Source: Chitinophagaceae bacterium
GTDB taxonomy: Bacteria > Bacteroidota > Bacteroidia > Chitinophagales > Chitinophagaceae
Direction: 5' to 3'
NCBI GenBank assembly: GCA_009885535.1
Contig: VFKL01000160.1
Location: 1-34,846 of the forward strand
Length of the DNA: 34,846 bases
In this document: one piece after another, positions 27,320 to 34,467 of the stretch
Numbering within the stretch: the stretch's first letter is position 1
Layout: each line of letters begins with the position of its first letter
The notes under the pieces: model-generated
Seen by the model: only the letters and a program-made list of their open reading frames with translations
The model's database searches: none
What the model was told of the DNA's origin: nothing
Program-made: the position numbers and the translations under genes

Positions 27320-28102
27320 TTATAGTTTCTTACACCGAATAGACACGCCTACTCTTTTATCATCAATCACCGTTTCTTTTGTCCCATCATAAGTATACCA
27401 TAATCGCAACCAAGCTGTTTTTGTCCACTCTTCATCGGCTGTCCACCAATAAGCATATTTGTCATAAAATTTACCCTCCTTATTTCTAAACCCTACGCCA
27501 TCCACACCGGTAAATCCCGATGCTGATTCAATCTCAGATACTGTAGGAATTTTCCAGCCTGGAGGAGCAATTCCTCTTGGATCATTTAAGGCATACCAAT
27601 TATATAGTAACCCCTTTGATGCCACCTGAGATGGATCATTGTTTGGATAACAATACGCACCCGTTTTTAAATTAGCCCAGGTTGATTCGCTGTTAACCAA
27701 TGGTATAGGATCCCCATTGTTGTATTTAATAACGCTCAGGTTTTCACTCATCCATACGCCATTTCCATAGGTAACAGAAGGGACTACCTGACAGAAAAGA
27801 TAAAAAGTCCCTGCTTCGGCTGAAACGAAATTCAATGTTTTTGCAGTGGCATTGGCAATAGGAGTTGCGTTCATGTAGGAGTTAGTGGTATTTTTAAACC
27901 ACTGGTATCTGGGTGTACTACCAGCAGGCCCTGTGCCATCTACTGTAAGAGTAGTAGCTGTTCCATTCTTGCAAGCAACTCTGGTTAAAGTTGATGGCTG
28001 TACCGTTATGACGGTTTGAGCTTTCACTTCTATACTTGTCAGTAAAAATGACAACAGCAAAATCGATAGTACTCTCATTGATTTTATTTTATTTTTTTGC
28101 AT
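27320..28102 (-). CDS. Secreted FISUMP (Fib_succ_major) protein with Ig-like module
   Basis: A 260-residue exported protein. The signal peptide is about residues 1-29 (SILLLSFLLTSIEVKAQ). An Ig-like module follows at about 30-110 (YQWFKNTTNS, one Cys pair). The C-terminal 150 residues are the Fibrobacter succinogenes major paralogous domain: VWMSENLSVIKYNNGDPI, GLLYNWYALND, GWKIPTVSEIE, YWWTADEE, and the closing VGVSIRCKKL. The fold is C-lectin-like in related domains; its ligand is unknown. It sits 19 bp after the thioredoxin-like gene and before the giant gene in the same operon, so a surface partner role is likely. No sorting domain is present. Confidence 0.88.
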   Translation of the reverse strand: MQKNKIKSMRVLSILLLSFLLTSIEVKAQTVITVQPSTLTRVACKNGTATTLTVDGTGPAGSTPRYQWFKNTTNSYMNATPIANATAKTLNFVSAEAGTFYLFCQVVPSVTYGNGVWMSENLSVIKYNNGDPIPLVNSESTWANLKTGAYCYPNNDPSQVASKGLLYNWYALNDPRGIAPPGWKIPTVSEIESASGFTGVDGVGFRNKEGKFYDKYAYWWTADEEWTKTAWLRLWYTYDGTKETVIDDKRVGVSIRCKKL

Positions 28103-28121
28103 AAGTATGTTTTCAGTATTA

Positions 28122-29621
28122 TTACTTTACGTTTAATTTCAAAAAGTCAACCATTTGTTCATAAGTGAACTTTTTAGCCATGAATCTTTTGTTTTTATCC
28201 AGCACAAAAAAAGATGGATAATACCACACATCGTAAATCTCTGGATATCCCTTTTTTCCAGCCTTTATCCGATTTCGATTTTCCTCTTGTGTATTGTACA
28301 CATTTGTCCAGTCTTGCAATTGATGCTGCGCTATATAGTTGGTCCAATCCCCTATGTTACCGTCACTTTCCGACCCAAAGGCAAATATGGAAATGCCTTT
28401 GCGTTTCCATTGAGTGCGGTACATCGAATCCAGTTTGGGTAAGGTTTCTCTGCAATGTGAGCAGGTAGGATCCCAAAAAGCCAAAATGGTATAATTGGAT
28501 TTTATGTTGTACAAAGAAGTTGCCTGACCTTGAAGATTAGGCAGTTGAATATCTTCAGCCGGACTACCAATCATTTTGCCCATTAAATAATAGGCCTTCT
28601 CTGAAATCATTTGCCTTTGGCTTTCCGACAACCAACTGTATTTTTTAGGAGCAATATGTTTTTCAAAAAGATGAATAAATACCGAATCATTCCAATGGTA
28701 GGTGTGATTTGTACTGGCTTCTATAAAATCTTCCATCATCAGTCGTGTCATATCATCACTTGCAGCTGCATAAGACAACATCCAATCCATCTTCTTTATA
28801 ATCGTGTCCGTTTTATAGCTCACAACATCTTTGTAATATTTTTTTAGTTTAGGCAGAAAAAATGGTGTGTGGGCCAATCGCGTGTCCCAAAATTTAATCC
28901 CATTCCAATATTGATCACTAATAAATTGTTTGGCGGCCATGCTATCCTCAAAATTATTTTGAACAAGCATGCTATCTGGTAAAATCGGCTCAAAAATAGA
29001 TGGCATGATTACACTTAACAACGAAGCAGGATCTTTATCTATCAAGTCCTGTCTGTGTTTTATATAGGCAGTTTGTATTTTGTCGAGCAACAACTGGCAT
29101 TTAATTTCTTCCACCGGGTCAGTGGTATTATCCAATTGTTGTGTTAGCTTTTGTTTTTCCGCTAGCGTTACAGAGATATATTTTCCAAATTCAAACCATT
29201 CGGTATTGATGTTCGATCCCACGTAATTGATTTGAGGATTTTGCTGATTTGAAAAATCCAATGAAACAGAAAAGAATGGATTATCGTCTACGAAAAAATC
29301 AAAGATTCTCCTCCCTTGTTCGTTAGAAACAACATATACCCCCTGCTGCAATTTTTTGGTGCCTGTAAAAACTACTTCATTTGTAACAGAATTAATTGTT
29401 GATGTATCAATTAATAAGAGTGCATTACCAAAATAAGACTCCAGAAACAATTTGTTGTGAGTAGAAGGTTTTATAGCAATACTTATTTTATAAGCAATTG
29501 TGTCATGAGCAGATGCGGGACTTGAGGTTTGTCCTACAACAGTATAGCAAAACACCAAATGGATCAACATAATCATTGCTCTGATTCGGCATCTAATAAG
29601 ATATTTAAAACATTTCGTCAT
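28122..29621 (-). CDS. Exported TlpA-like thioredoxin protein (DUF4369/DUF5106-type N-terminal region)
   Basis: A 499-residue protein with a signal peptide (MIMLIHLVFCYTVVGQ, no lipobox). Residues about 40-120 resemble DUF4369 (ISIAIKPSTHNKLFLESYFG), a helical middle part at about 130-350 resembles DUF5106, and the C-terminal 140 residues are a TlpA/AhpC-TSA thioredoxin domain. The active site is CSHC near residue 387 (FWDPTCSHCRETLPKLD), with cis-proline in YYPSFFVLD. Family members reduce or rearrange disulfides in the periplasm. It lies between the Cys-rich protein gene (57-bp gap) and the FISUMP gene (19-bp gap). A role in folding these Cys-rich products is inference from context. Confidence 0.85.
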   Translation of the reverse strand: MTKCFKYLIRCRIRAMIMLIHLVFCYTVVGQTSSPASAHDTIAYKISIAIKPSTHNKLFLESYFGNALLLIDTSTINSVTNEVVFTGTKKLQQGVYVVSNEQGRRIFDFFVDDNPFFSVSLDFSNQQNPQINYVGSNINTEWFEFGKYISVTLAEKQKLTQQLDNTTDPVEEIKCQLLLDKIQTAYIKHRQDLIDKDPASLLSVIMPSIFEPILPDSMLVQNNFEDSMAAKQFISDQYWNGIKFWDTRLAHTPFFLPKLKKYYKDVVSYKTDTIIKKMDWMLSYAAASDDMTRLMMEDFIEASTNHTYHWNDSVFIHLFEKHIAPKKYSWLSESQRQMISEKAYYLMGKMIGSPAEDIQLPNLQGQATSLYNIKSNYTILAFWDPTCSHCRETLPKLDSMYRTQWKRKGISIFAFGSESDGNIGDWTNYIAQHQLQDWTNVYNTQEENRNRIKAGKKGYPEIYDVWYYPSFFVLDKNKRFMAKKFTYEQMVDFLKLNVK

Positions 29622-29678
29622 CTAAAAATTGTATACGCTCTGTTTAATAATGGTTTAGGAGCTCTTTTTTAAAATGGA

Positions 29679-31529
29679 TTAATATTTAGGTGTCCACTCT
29701 GGCCAAGCGCCATTAGTCTTTGGTCCGTACATATTATTTGCATCTTCAGAAACATTGGCATCTGTGTTAACATAATAATTACCGTCTGTACCAACACTTG
29801 CATTGGGCACGCCACTGCCATAAATGATAGTTGGCTTAGTAGGAAATGTCAAATTAAGGTCACCACAAAGGGGATGAGTGTATGAATCTACTAATGTTGC
29901 AATGCCGGTAGGATCAGCTAGTGCAAAGGTGGATAAAGCATCTTTGGCAAGTTCAAATGCAGTTGTTGCCTGCATTTCAGACAACATGGTGGTTGCGTAA
30001 TATTGTTTGATAAAATCGGCCTCTACAGGATCATAATTTGCATTTATAATATCATTTATCTCCTGACTGGTAATTGCTGCAAAATTTTCTGATACAGTTT
30101 GCTTTAAATCTTGTACATCTTCCGCTGCTGTTTTTGCAATTTTCCTGTATTTCCTTAAACAATTAGCTTTATACTTCCGATTCGCAAAAATAATTTGTGC
30201 CGGAGTAGTTGCTCCAGACAAATCAGGTGGCCATGTCCATGGCATCAATTTATTTTTCATCCTTTTAACCATAGTCACCTGTTGCATCACTCCTTGGGGA
30301 GAAAATTGTTGATAGCTTTGTAAACCTTTGATAACTTTAATAAATTTGTTCCCCCATTTTGAAGTTGAACTGAATGTTTTACTTCCTATTTTGATACTGG
30401 TAGCCAATAAATTCCCTGAAGAAGTTACACTGGTGGTCATTCCTAAACTAACAATATTTGCAGCGACAACAAGAACACTATAAACCTGCCCAAAAGTTTC
30501 CGAGGCACAGGTTACACCATCTTTTGCACAACCCAAACCACAATTTGTCCATCCGTTGGGACAATTTTGGTAACAAGTACCAATTGCTCCGTAATATCCG
30601 GAGGGGCAAGGTCTGTAACAATATCCTAACGGATTTGAAAGATCTCTTACGTATCCCTCAGGGCACAAATGTCCATGACCAGGATTAGGAATAGTATTTC
30701 TAGGATATACAAGGGAATCGGCAAAACAAGTAAGCCCAACATTGTGAAATCCATGTTTACAATTCGGCTCACAGGTAGTAATTCCAATAGTTTTATGATA
30801 TCCAGCAGGGCATGTAGCATAATCAACACTTAGACTATTTGCATCTCGTGCACAGAATTCTCCTATATTAGTATAACCAGGATAACCAGCACAATCGTTG
30901 TAGCATCTACCAGCAACACCTTTAAAATACCCGGCAGGGCAAGTTGCACTACTAAGCCCATTGGGAAGCGTATAAACTGTACGCCAGTTGTAACAAGTGA
31001 GCCCCATATTTTTATAGCCAGCAGGACAATCTGCTAATCGTGAAGGTGCTTCAAAAGAAGAATAGACACGATGGCATCCGAGAAGTACAGTATTAACATA
31101 ACCGTTTGGGCAATCGGCCAACAAGACAGGTGCTGAATACGCGCCCCCTTCTCTCCAGCAAACACCTATATCTGTATATCCTATCGGGCAGGGTTCATAG
31201 CAAACTAGACCCACTTCTGAATAACCAGTTGGACAATGAGCGAAGCAAAGTCCGCCACTTTCAACTTCCCCTGATGGACAATCGTTAGTTGCTGTGGTGT
31301 AGCCTGGTGGTCTTGGAATTTCAGTCTTGTAACAATACCCAATCTTTTTATTTTTAACAGAACTAGATATCCATTTTTCTACTTCCATCAAATTCGGGAT
31401 AAATGGGTCATCTACATAAACGGTATCTCCTGCAGATGCTGTGGTTTGTGCCTGGGATGTATTAGGCAAAAGACTAAGCGAAACGCAAAGAATCATTAAG
31501 TAAAAAACTAAAGTCAATTTATTCATCAT
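29679..31529 (-). CDS. Secreted cysteine-rich repeat protein, first gene of the operon
   Basis: A 616-residue exported protein; signal peptide about 1-28 (LMILCVSLSLLPNTSQAQ). Residues 84-341 hold about twelve short units of the form CPxGYxxxGxxC (CPTGYSEVGLVC, CPAGYKNMGLTC, CPNGWTNCGLGC), with further cysteines between them, an EGF-like style rare in bacteria. Residues about 345-560 form a helical region starting with a hydrophobic stretch (VYSVLVVAANIVSLGMTTSV) and ending DPTGIATLVDSYTHPLCGDL. The last 50 residues carry the tail motif VGTDGNYYVNTD...MYGPKTNGAWPEW, seen at the ends of collagen-like and tail-type surface proteins of Bacteroidota. No T9SS domain is visible. I do not know its function; a surface or toxin-like role is possible. 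Confidence 0.8.
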   Translation of the reverse strand: MMNKLTLVFYLMILCVSLSLLPNTSQAQTTASAGDTVYVDDPFIPNLMEVEKWISSSVKNKKIGYCYKTEIPRPPGYTTATNDCPSGEVESGGLCFAHCPTGYSEVGLVCYEPCPIGYTDIGVCWREGGAYSAPVLLADCPNGYVNTVLLGCHRVYSSFEAPSRLADCPAGYKNMGLTCYNWRTVYTLPNGLSSATCPAGYFKGVAGRCYNDCAGYPGYTNIGEFCARDANSLSVDYATCPAGYHKTIGITTCEPNCKHGFHNVGLTCFADSLVYPRNTIPNPGHGHLCPEGYVRDLSNPLGYCYRPCPSGYYGAIGTCYQNCPNGWTNCGLGCAKDGVTCASETFGQVYSVLVVAANIVSLGMTTSVTSSGNLLATSIKIGSKTFSSTSKWGNKFIKVIKGLQSYQQFSPQGVMQQVTMVKRMKNKLMPWTWPPDLSGATTPAQIIFANRKYKANCLRKYRKIAKTAAEDVQDLKQTVSENFAAITSQEINDIINANYDPVEADFIKQYYATTMLSEMQATTAFELAKDALSTFALADPTGIATLVDSYTHPLCGDLNLTFPTKPTIIYGSGVPNASVGTDGNYYVNTDANVSEDANNMYGPKTNGAWPEWTPKY

Positions 31530-31553
31530 AGTGAGTCTATTTTAATCTGGGCA

Positions 31554-31584
31554 CAATGTTAATAATAATAAAAAATTAAAACAA
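31554..31584 (-). promoter_or_regulatory. Promoter of the four-gene surface operon
   Basis: On the minus strand TTG (31584-31582), 20 bases, then TAACATTG (31561-31554), one mismatch from TAnnTTTG; the ATG at 31529 would have a leader of about 20 nt. The -33 TTG is the edge of a 43-bp repeat block that is identical at 32726-32768. Confidence 0.55.
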
Positions 31585-31624
31585 AAAAATGGGGTGAAAG
31601 GGGTGAAGTTTGGGGTGAAGGGGG
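31582..31624. repeat. 43-bp block A, copy 1
   Basis: CAAAAAAATGGGGTGAAAGG and the following GGTGAAGTTTGGGGTGAAGGGGG are identical base for base to 32726-32768. A diverged third copy lies at 16035-16080. Confidence 0.9.
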
Positions 31625-31670
31625 AAAACGAAGATGTTTGAGAGGTTTTTGAGGTTTGAGAAGTTTGAGA

Positions 31671-31790
31671 GGTTGGAAGTATTTTCCAGTTTAGAGCAGG
31701 TTCAATAAGTTCAATTTGTTCGATGAGTTCAAGAGGTTATTTGAGCTTCAAATTGGAACGGAATTTTATTCAGAATCTGAAGATTGTTTG
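31671..31790. repeat. 120-bp dispersed block C-D, copy 1
   Basis: Aligned without gaps to 32861-32980 with 6 mismatches in 120 bp. It starts GGTTGGAAGTATTTTCCAGT and ends CAGAATCTGAAGATTGTTTG, leading directly into a heptamer array in both copies. Between block A and this block lies a GAGGTTTGAGAAGTTTGAG segment. Apart from repeats, 31585-31765 holds no gene. Confidence 0.9.
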
Positions 31791-32194
31791 GCGTTTGGGG
31801 TTTGGGGTTTGAGGTTTGAGGTTTGGTGTTTGTTGTTTGGATTGGCATTTATAGTCAATGCCGTTTCATTGCTGGAAATTATTGCTGGAGAATTGCTGAC
31901 AACCCTTATTTTGTAACCAGAGCCACTTAATCCGTAAGGAATTGTTGCAGTAAAGGTACCTGATACGTTAGAAGTCAGAGACGCCAACACAACAGGTGTA
32001 GTAAACGAACCTGACGAATTACTCAGCTGGGCATAAAAGGTATTGAATGAAAACGTTCCCGTAACGGTGTACGGAATACTGATGGTAGCTCCGGCACAAA
32101 TGGGCGAAGTTACATTTCCTGTTGTAATCGTTTGTGCAATACCGGTAGTTAAAATCATTACCAGCATGGTCAGCAATAAAATACTTTTTTTCAT
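31766..32194 (-). pseudogene. Secreted Ig-like protein gene truncated by a heptamer array
   Basis: The first 118 or so codons are normal for a Bacteroidota surface protein: signal peptide (ILLLTMLVMILTTGIAQ) and one beta-sandwich module (SPICAGATISIPYTVTG, FYAQLSNSSGSF, SGYKIRVVSNSPAI). The module usually occurs in tandem ahead of further domains and a sorting domain. Here, at about 31841, the frame enters the GTTTGGN array and ends 25 codons later with a repeat-encoded tail (HQTSNLKPQTPNAKQ). I read it as a gene whose 3' part was replaced by repeat DNA. A short product could still be secreted but lacks any sorting domain. The gap to the upstream DUF4907 gene is 98 bp. Confidence 0.7.
31786..31841. 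repeat. GTTTGGN heptamer array 2
   Basis: Eight heptamers, more varied than in array 1 (GTTTGGC, GTTTGGG, GTTTGAG, GTTTGTT). It lies inside the 3' end of the truncated secreted-protein gene. Confidence 0.85.
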
Positions 32195-32219
32195 CTTTAT
32201 TTTGTTTTACTTATTTACG

Positions 32220-32292
32220 TATTTGAAACCTCTTAAACTTCTTAAACCTCACAAACTTCTCAAACCTCACAAACCTCAAAAACCTCTCAAAC
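32220..32292. repeat. AAACCTC-type repeat segment
   Basis: A run of AAACCTC, AAACTTC and ACAAACCTC units fills the gap between the DUF4907 gene and the truncated gene. It is the reverse-strand form of the GAGGTTTGAGAAGTTTG segments at 31640 and 32780. Confidence 0.75.
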
Positions 32293-32658
32293 CTACTCCA
32301 CCTCTTTAACCTCTTTCTCACTCACCGTTGGCGGCATCTCCCCATTTTTAATTTTATCAATCACCAGCGCTGCAATTTTTTGTGCAGCTGCTTCAGATTT
32401 AAATCCTTTATTTCCTGGCATCCCAGGTATCGTGGGTATCGTGGGTTGATGTATCATTAATTTTCCATCCGCTAATATGTCGTATCCGAAAGTTTTTTCG
32501 GCAGCAGGAATAATTTTGTAAGAGAAATTACTGTTGGCAAATTGAGATGCCGAAGGAAATGTTGCTTGCGTATTATTTTTAGATGCTTGCTGTGCAAATG
32601 AAATATTCACAACAAACATTAAACATGTGATGAAGAAAAGTAGATTTTTTTGCAACAT
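32293..32658 (-). CDS. Secreted DUF4907-like protein
   Basis: A 121-residue exported protein. Signal peptide about 1-22 (LLFFITCLMFVVNISFAQ). The remaining part matches the DUF4907 pattern: FGYDILADGKLMIHQPTIPT, a GNKGF turn, an Ala-rich helix (AAAQKIAALVIDKIKNGEMP) and a charged end. The family is small, found mainly in Bacteroidota, with no known function. Its 3' end runs up to the AAACCTC repeat. The next gene downstream is the truncated secreted protein, possibly cotranscribed since no separate promoter is seen for it. Confidence 0.65.
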   Translation of the reverse strand: MLQKNLLFFITCLMFVVNISFAQQASKNNTQATFPSASQFANSNFSYKIIPAAEKTFGYDILADGKLMIHQPTIPTIPGMPGNKGFKSEAAAQKIAALVIDKIKNGEMPPTVSEKEVKEVE

Positions 32659-32697
32659 AAAATATTTTGAAAAAGGTGTTCTTTCTTAAATTATGTG

Positions 32698-32728
32698 CAA
32701 GGATAATTTGTAAAATTTTCTTTTGCAA
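32698..32728 (-). promoter_or_regulatory. Promoter of the DUF4907-like gene
   Basis: On the minus strand TTG (32728-32726), 20 bases, then TATCCTTG (32705-32698), one mismatch from TAnnTTTG, with about 30-40 nt to the ATG at 32658. As at 31554-31584, the TTG box is the first part of the 43-bp block A. Confidence 0.55.
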
Positions 32729-32768
32729 AAAAATGGGGTGAAAGGGGTGAAGTTTGGGGTGAAGGGGG
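32726..32768. repeat. 43-bp block A, copy 2
   Basis: Identical to 31582-31624. It is followed at 32779-32860 by a GAGGTTTG/GGGAGGTTT segment longer than that of copy 1. Confidence 0.9.
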
Positions 32769-32860
32769 TTGGAAGGAGAGGTTTTTGAGGTTTTTGAGGT
32801 TTGAGAAGTTTGGGAGGTTTGGGAGGTTTTTGAGGTTTGAGAGGTTTGAGAGGTTTGGGA

Positions 32861-32980
32861 GGTTGGAAGTATTTTCCAGTTTTGAGCAGGTTCAAAAAGT
32901 TCAATTTGTTCAATGAGTTCAAGAGGTTATTTGAGTTTCAAATTGGAACGAAATTTTATCCAGAATCTGAAGATTGTTTG
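32861..32980. repeat. 120-bp dispersed block C-D, copy 2
   Basis: Six mismatches to 31671-31790. It includes GGAAGTATTTTCC, the reverse complement of the GGAAAATACTTCC core of element F. Confidence 0.9.
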
Positions 32981-33075
32981 GGGTTTGTTGTTTGGTGTTT
33001 GGTGTTTGGCGTTTGGCGTTTGGCGTTTGGCGTTTGGTGGCGTTTGGTGGCGTTTGGTGGCGTTTGGTGTTTGGC
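32976..33075. repeat. GTTTGGY heptamer array 3 with decamer variant
   Basis: Eight heptamers (GTTTGGG, GTTTGTT, GTTTGGT, GTTTGGC), three decamers GTTTGGTGGC, then two more heptamers. The decamer looks like a heptamer enlarged by a repeated TGG and then amplified itself. Confidence 0.9.
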
Positions 33076-33109
33076 GTTGAATTTCCGTCTAGATTCAAAA
33101 TCCATCAAA

Positions 33110-33178
33110 TAAAAATGCATCCAACCTTTAAACCATTAAACTTTAAACCAGCGAAGCAATTTAAACCTTTTCCTTTCC
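33110..33178 (+). repeat. Dispersed intergenic element F, diverged copy
   Basis: AATGCATCCAACCTTTAAACC then ATTAAACTTTAAACCAGCGA and AGCAATTTAAACC. It lies about 50 bp past the 3' end of the ATPase gene; 33075-33224 otherwise holds nothing recognisable. Confidence 0.65.
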
Positions 33179-33224
33179 AATCCGATTGTTGTTGGAACTG
33201 TCATCTGCTATCCAGCCTCTAGAA

Positions 33225-34349
33225 TCAGCAAAGCAAAAAATCTTCCACATTATCTGGGTGAATCACTTGAAAGCTTGCTCCGGTGTATGTATTTAAAAAA
33301 AGTTTGGGAAATTTATGTTTGGCGTTAATATTCCACTTGAATTCATAAGATTTTATGCTGCCGTCTTCCTCTTCAACATAATCAATTTCAGCCTGTTCCT
33401 TTGTTCGCCAATACCAACTATTCACCCATTTTTGATTGTATTCAAGCATTTTTTTTCTTTCCGACATCAGAAAATTCTCCCATAAAGCACCTATATCCTG
33501 TCTGCTTTCTATTATGTTGAAATTTGCGATCAAAGCATTTCTAATGCCGTTGTCATAAAAATAAATCTTTCTACTTTTTTTAAGCTCTGAGCGAAGATTT
33601 CTGCTAAAAGATCCCAATTTGAATATGATATAAGTTTGCTCCAAAACCGTAATGTATTTTTCAATGGTTTTAGCATCAAGTCCTGTTGTTTTAGATAACT
33701 CATTATAAGAAACCTGCGAACCTACCTGATATGCAAGTGCCTGCAACAATTTAATCAACCCCTCCGGTTTTTTTATCTGTTCCAAAAGAAGCACATCTTT
33801 ATATAAATAACTGTCTGAAAGTTGCTTTAAAATTTCTTTTTCCACACCGATTTGGTTAACCACCTCTGGGTAAAAACCATAAATCAAACGATGAGGCAAC
33901 AATCTTTTTTCTTGGAGCAATCCATGATGGGCAACCATTTCGCCAAACGAAAGTGGATACATTTTATATTCCCATTTGCGTCCTGTAAGCGGTTCATTGA
34001 GTTGATTTGCCAATTCAAATGCAGAACTGCCGGTGGCAATCAGTTGCACTTCAGGAATCTCATCTGTAATTAATTTCATCCGAAGGCCGATTTCTCTAAT
34101 CCGCTGGGCTTCATCTAAAATAATGGTGCGCTTTTTGCCAAAAAAAACCTTTAACCTAGAAGAAGAACTGTTTTGAAATAAATCCTGCACATCTTTTTCA
34201 TCACCATTCAACCACAAAACATCTTGGTTATCTGAAAATATTTTCTTTAATAAAGTTGTTTTACCAACCTGGCGGGCACCTAATAGTACAATTGCCTTTT
34301 GGGTATTAAGCTTGAGTTTGATTATTTTTTCAAGGGCTCTGTCTATCAT
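33225..34349 (-). CDS. AAA_14 ATPase with DUF4143 C-terminal domain
   Basis: A 374-residue cytoplasmic P-loop protein. Walker A is GARQVGKTT (about 24-32), Walker B TIILDEAQRI (about 75-84), then a sensor-like ATGSSAFELANQL and the family segment GRKWEYKMYPLSFGEM. The second half (about 200-374) is DUF4143, with a winged-helix-like part (YNELSKTTGLDAKTIEKYI) and a nuclease-like end (AEIDYVEEEDGSIKSYEFKW). The family is common and often mobile or defence-neighbouring, but its function is not settled. It is flanked on both sides by repeat DNA and has no operon partner. Two copies of a palindrome-containing repeat lie just upstream of its start. Confidence 0.92.
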   Translation of the reverse strand: MIDRALEKIIKLKLNTQKAIVLLGARQVGKTTLLKKIFSDNQDVLWLNGDEKDVQDLFQNSSSSRLKVFFGKKRTIILDEAQRIREIGLRMKLITDEIPEVQLIATGSSAFELANQLNEPLTGRKWEYKMYPLSFGEMVAHHGLLQEKRLLPHRLIYGFYPEVVNQIGVEKEILKQLSDSYLYKDVLLLEQIKKPEGLIKLLQALAYQVGSQVSYNELSKTTGLDAKTIEKYITVLEQTYIIFKLGSFSRNLRSELKKSRKIYFYDNGIRNALIANFNIIESRQDIGALWENFLMSERKKMLEYNQKWVNSWYWRTKEQAEIDYVEEEDGSIKSYEFKWNINAKHKFPKLFLNTYTGASFQVIHPDNVEDFLLC

Positions 34350-34375
34350 AAAAAATAAAATATTGAGCTAAAATA

Positions 34376-34429
34376 CAACTATTCGGGATTTGAATCCTAA
34401 AAAATAGCAACTATTCGGGATTTGAATCC
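34376..34429. promoter_or_regulatory. Two 22-bp direct repeats with internal palindrome upstream of the ATPase gene
   Basis: CAACTATTCGGGATTTGAATCC occurs at 34376-34397 and 34408-34429, a 32-bp period (about three helical turns). Each contains GGATTTGAATCC, an imperfect dyad of GGATT and AATCC. The first ends 27 bp before the ATPase ATG. It could be a double operator or a simple tandem duplication. Confidence 0.5.
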
Positions 34430-34467
34430 CCCTAGGGTGAAGTTTTGACATCGTAAGGTTGCGGAAG

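Noticed and set aside
32686-33222. Open frames with PKPLKPQKP or GVWRLAFG composition
   Set aside because: They are translations of GAGGTTT and GTTTGGY repeats; frames differ between copies of the same repeat.
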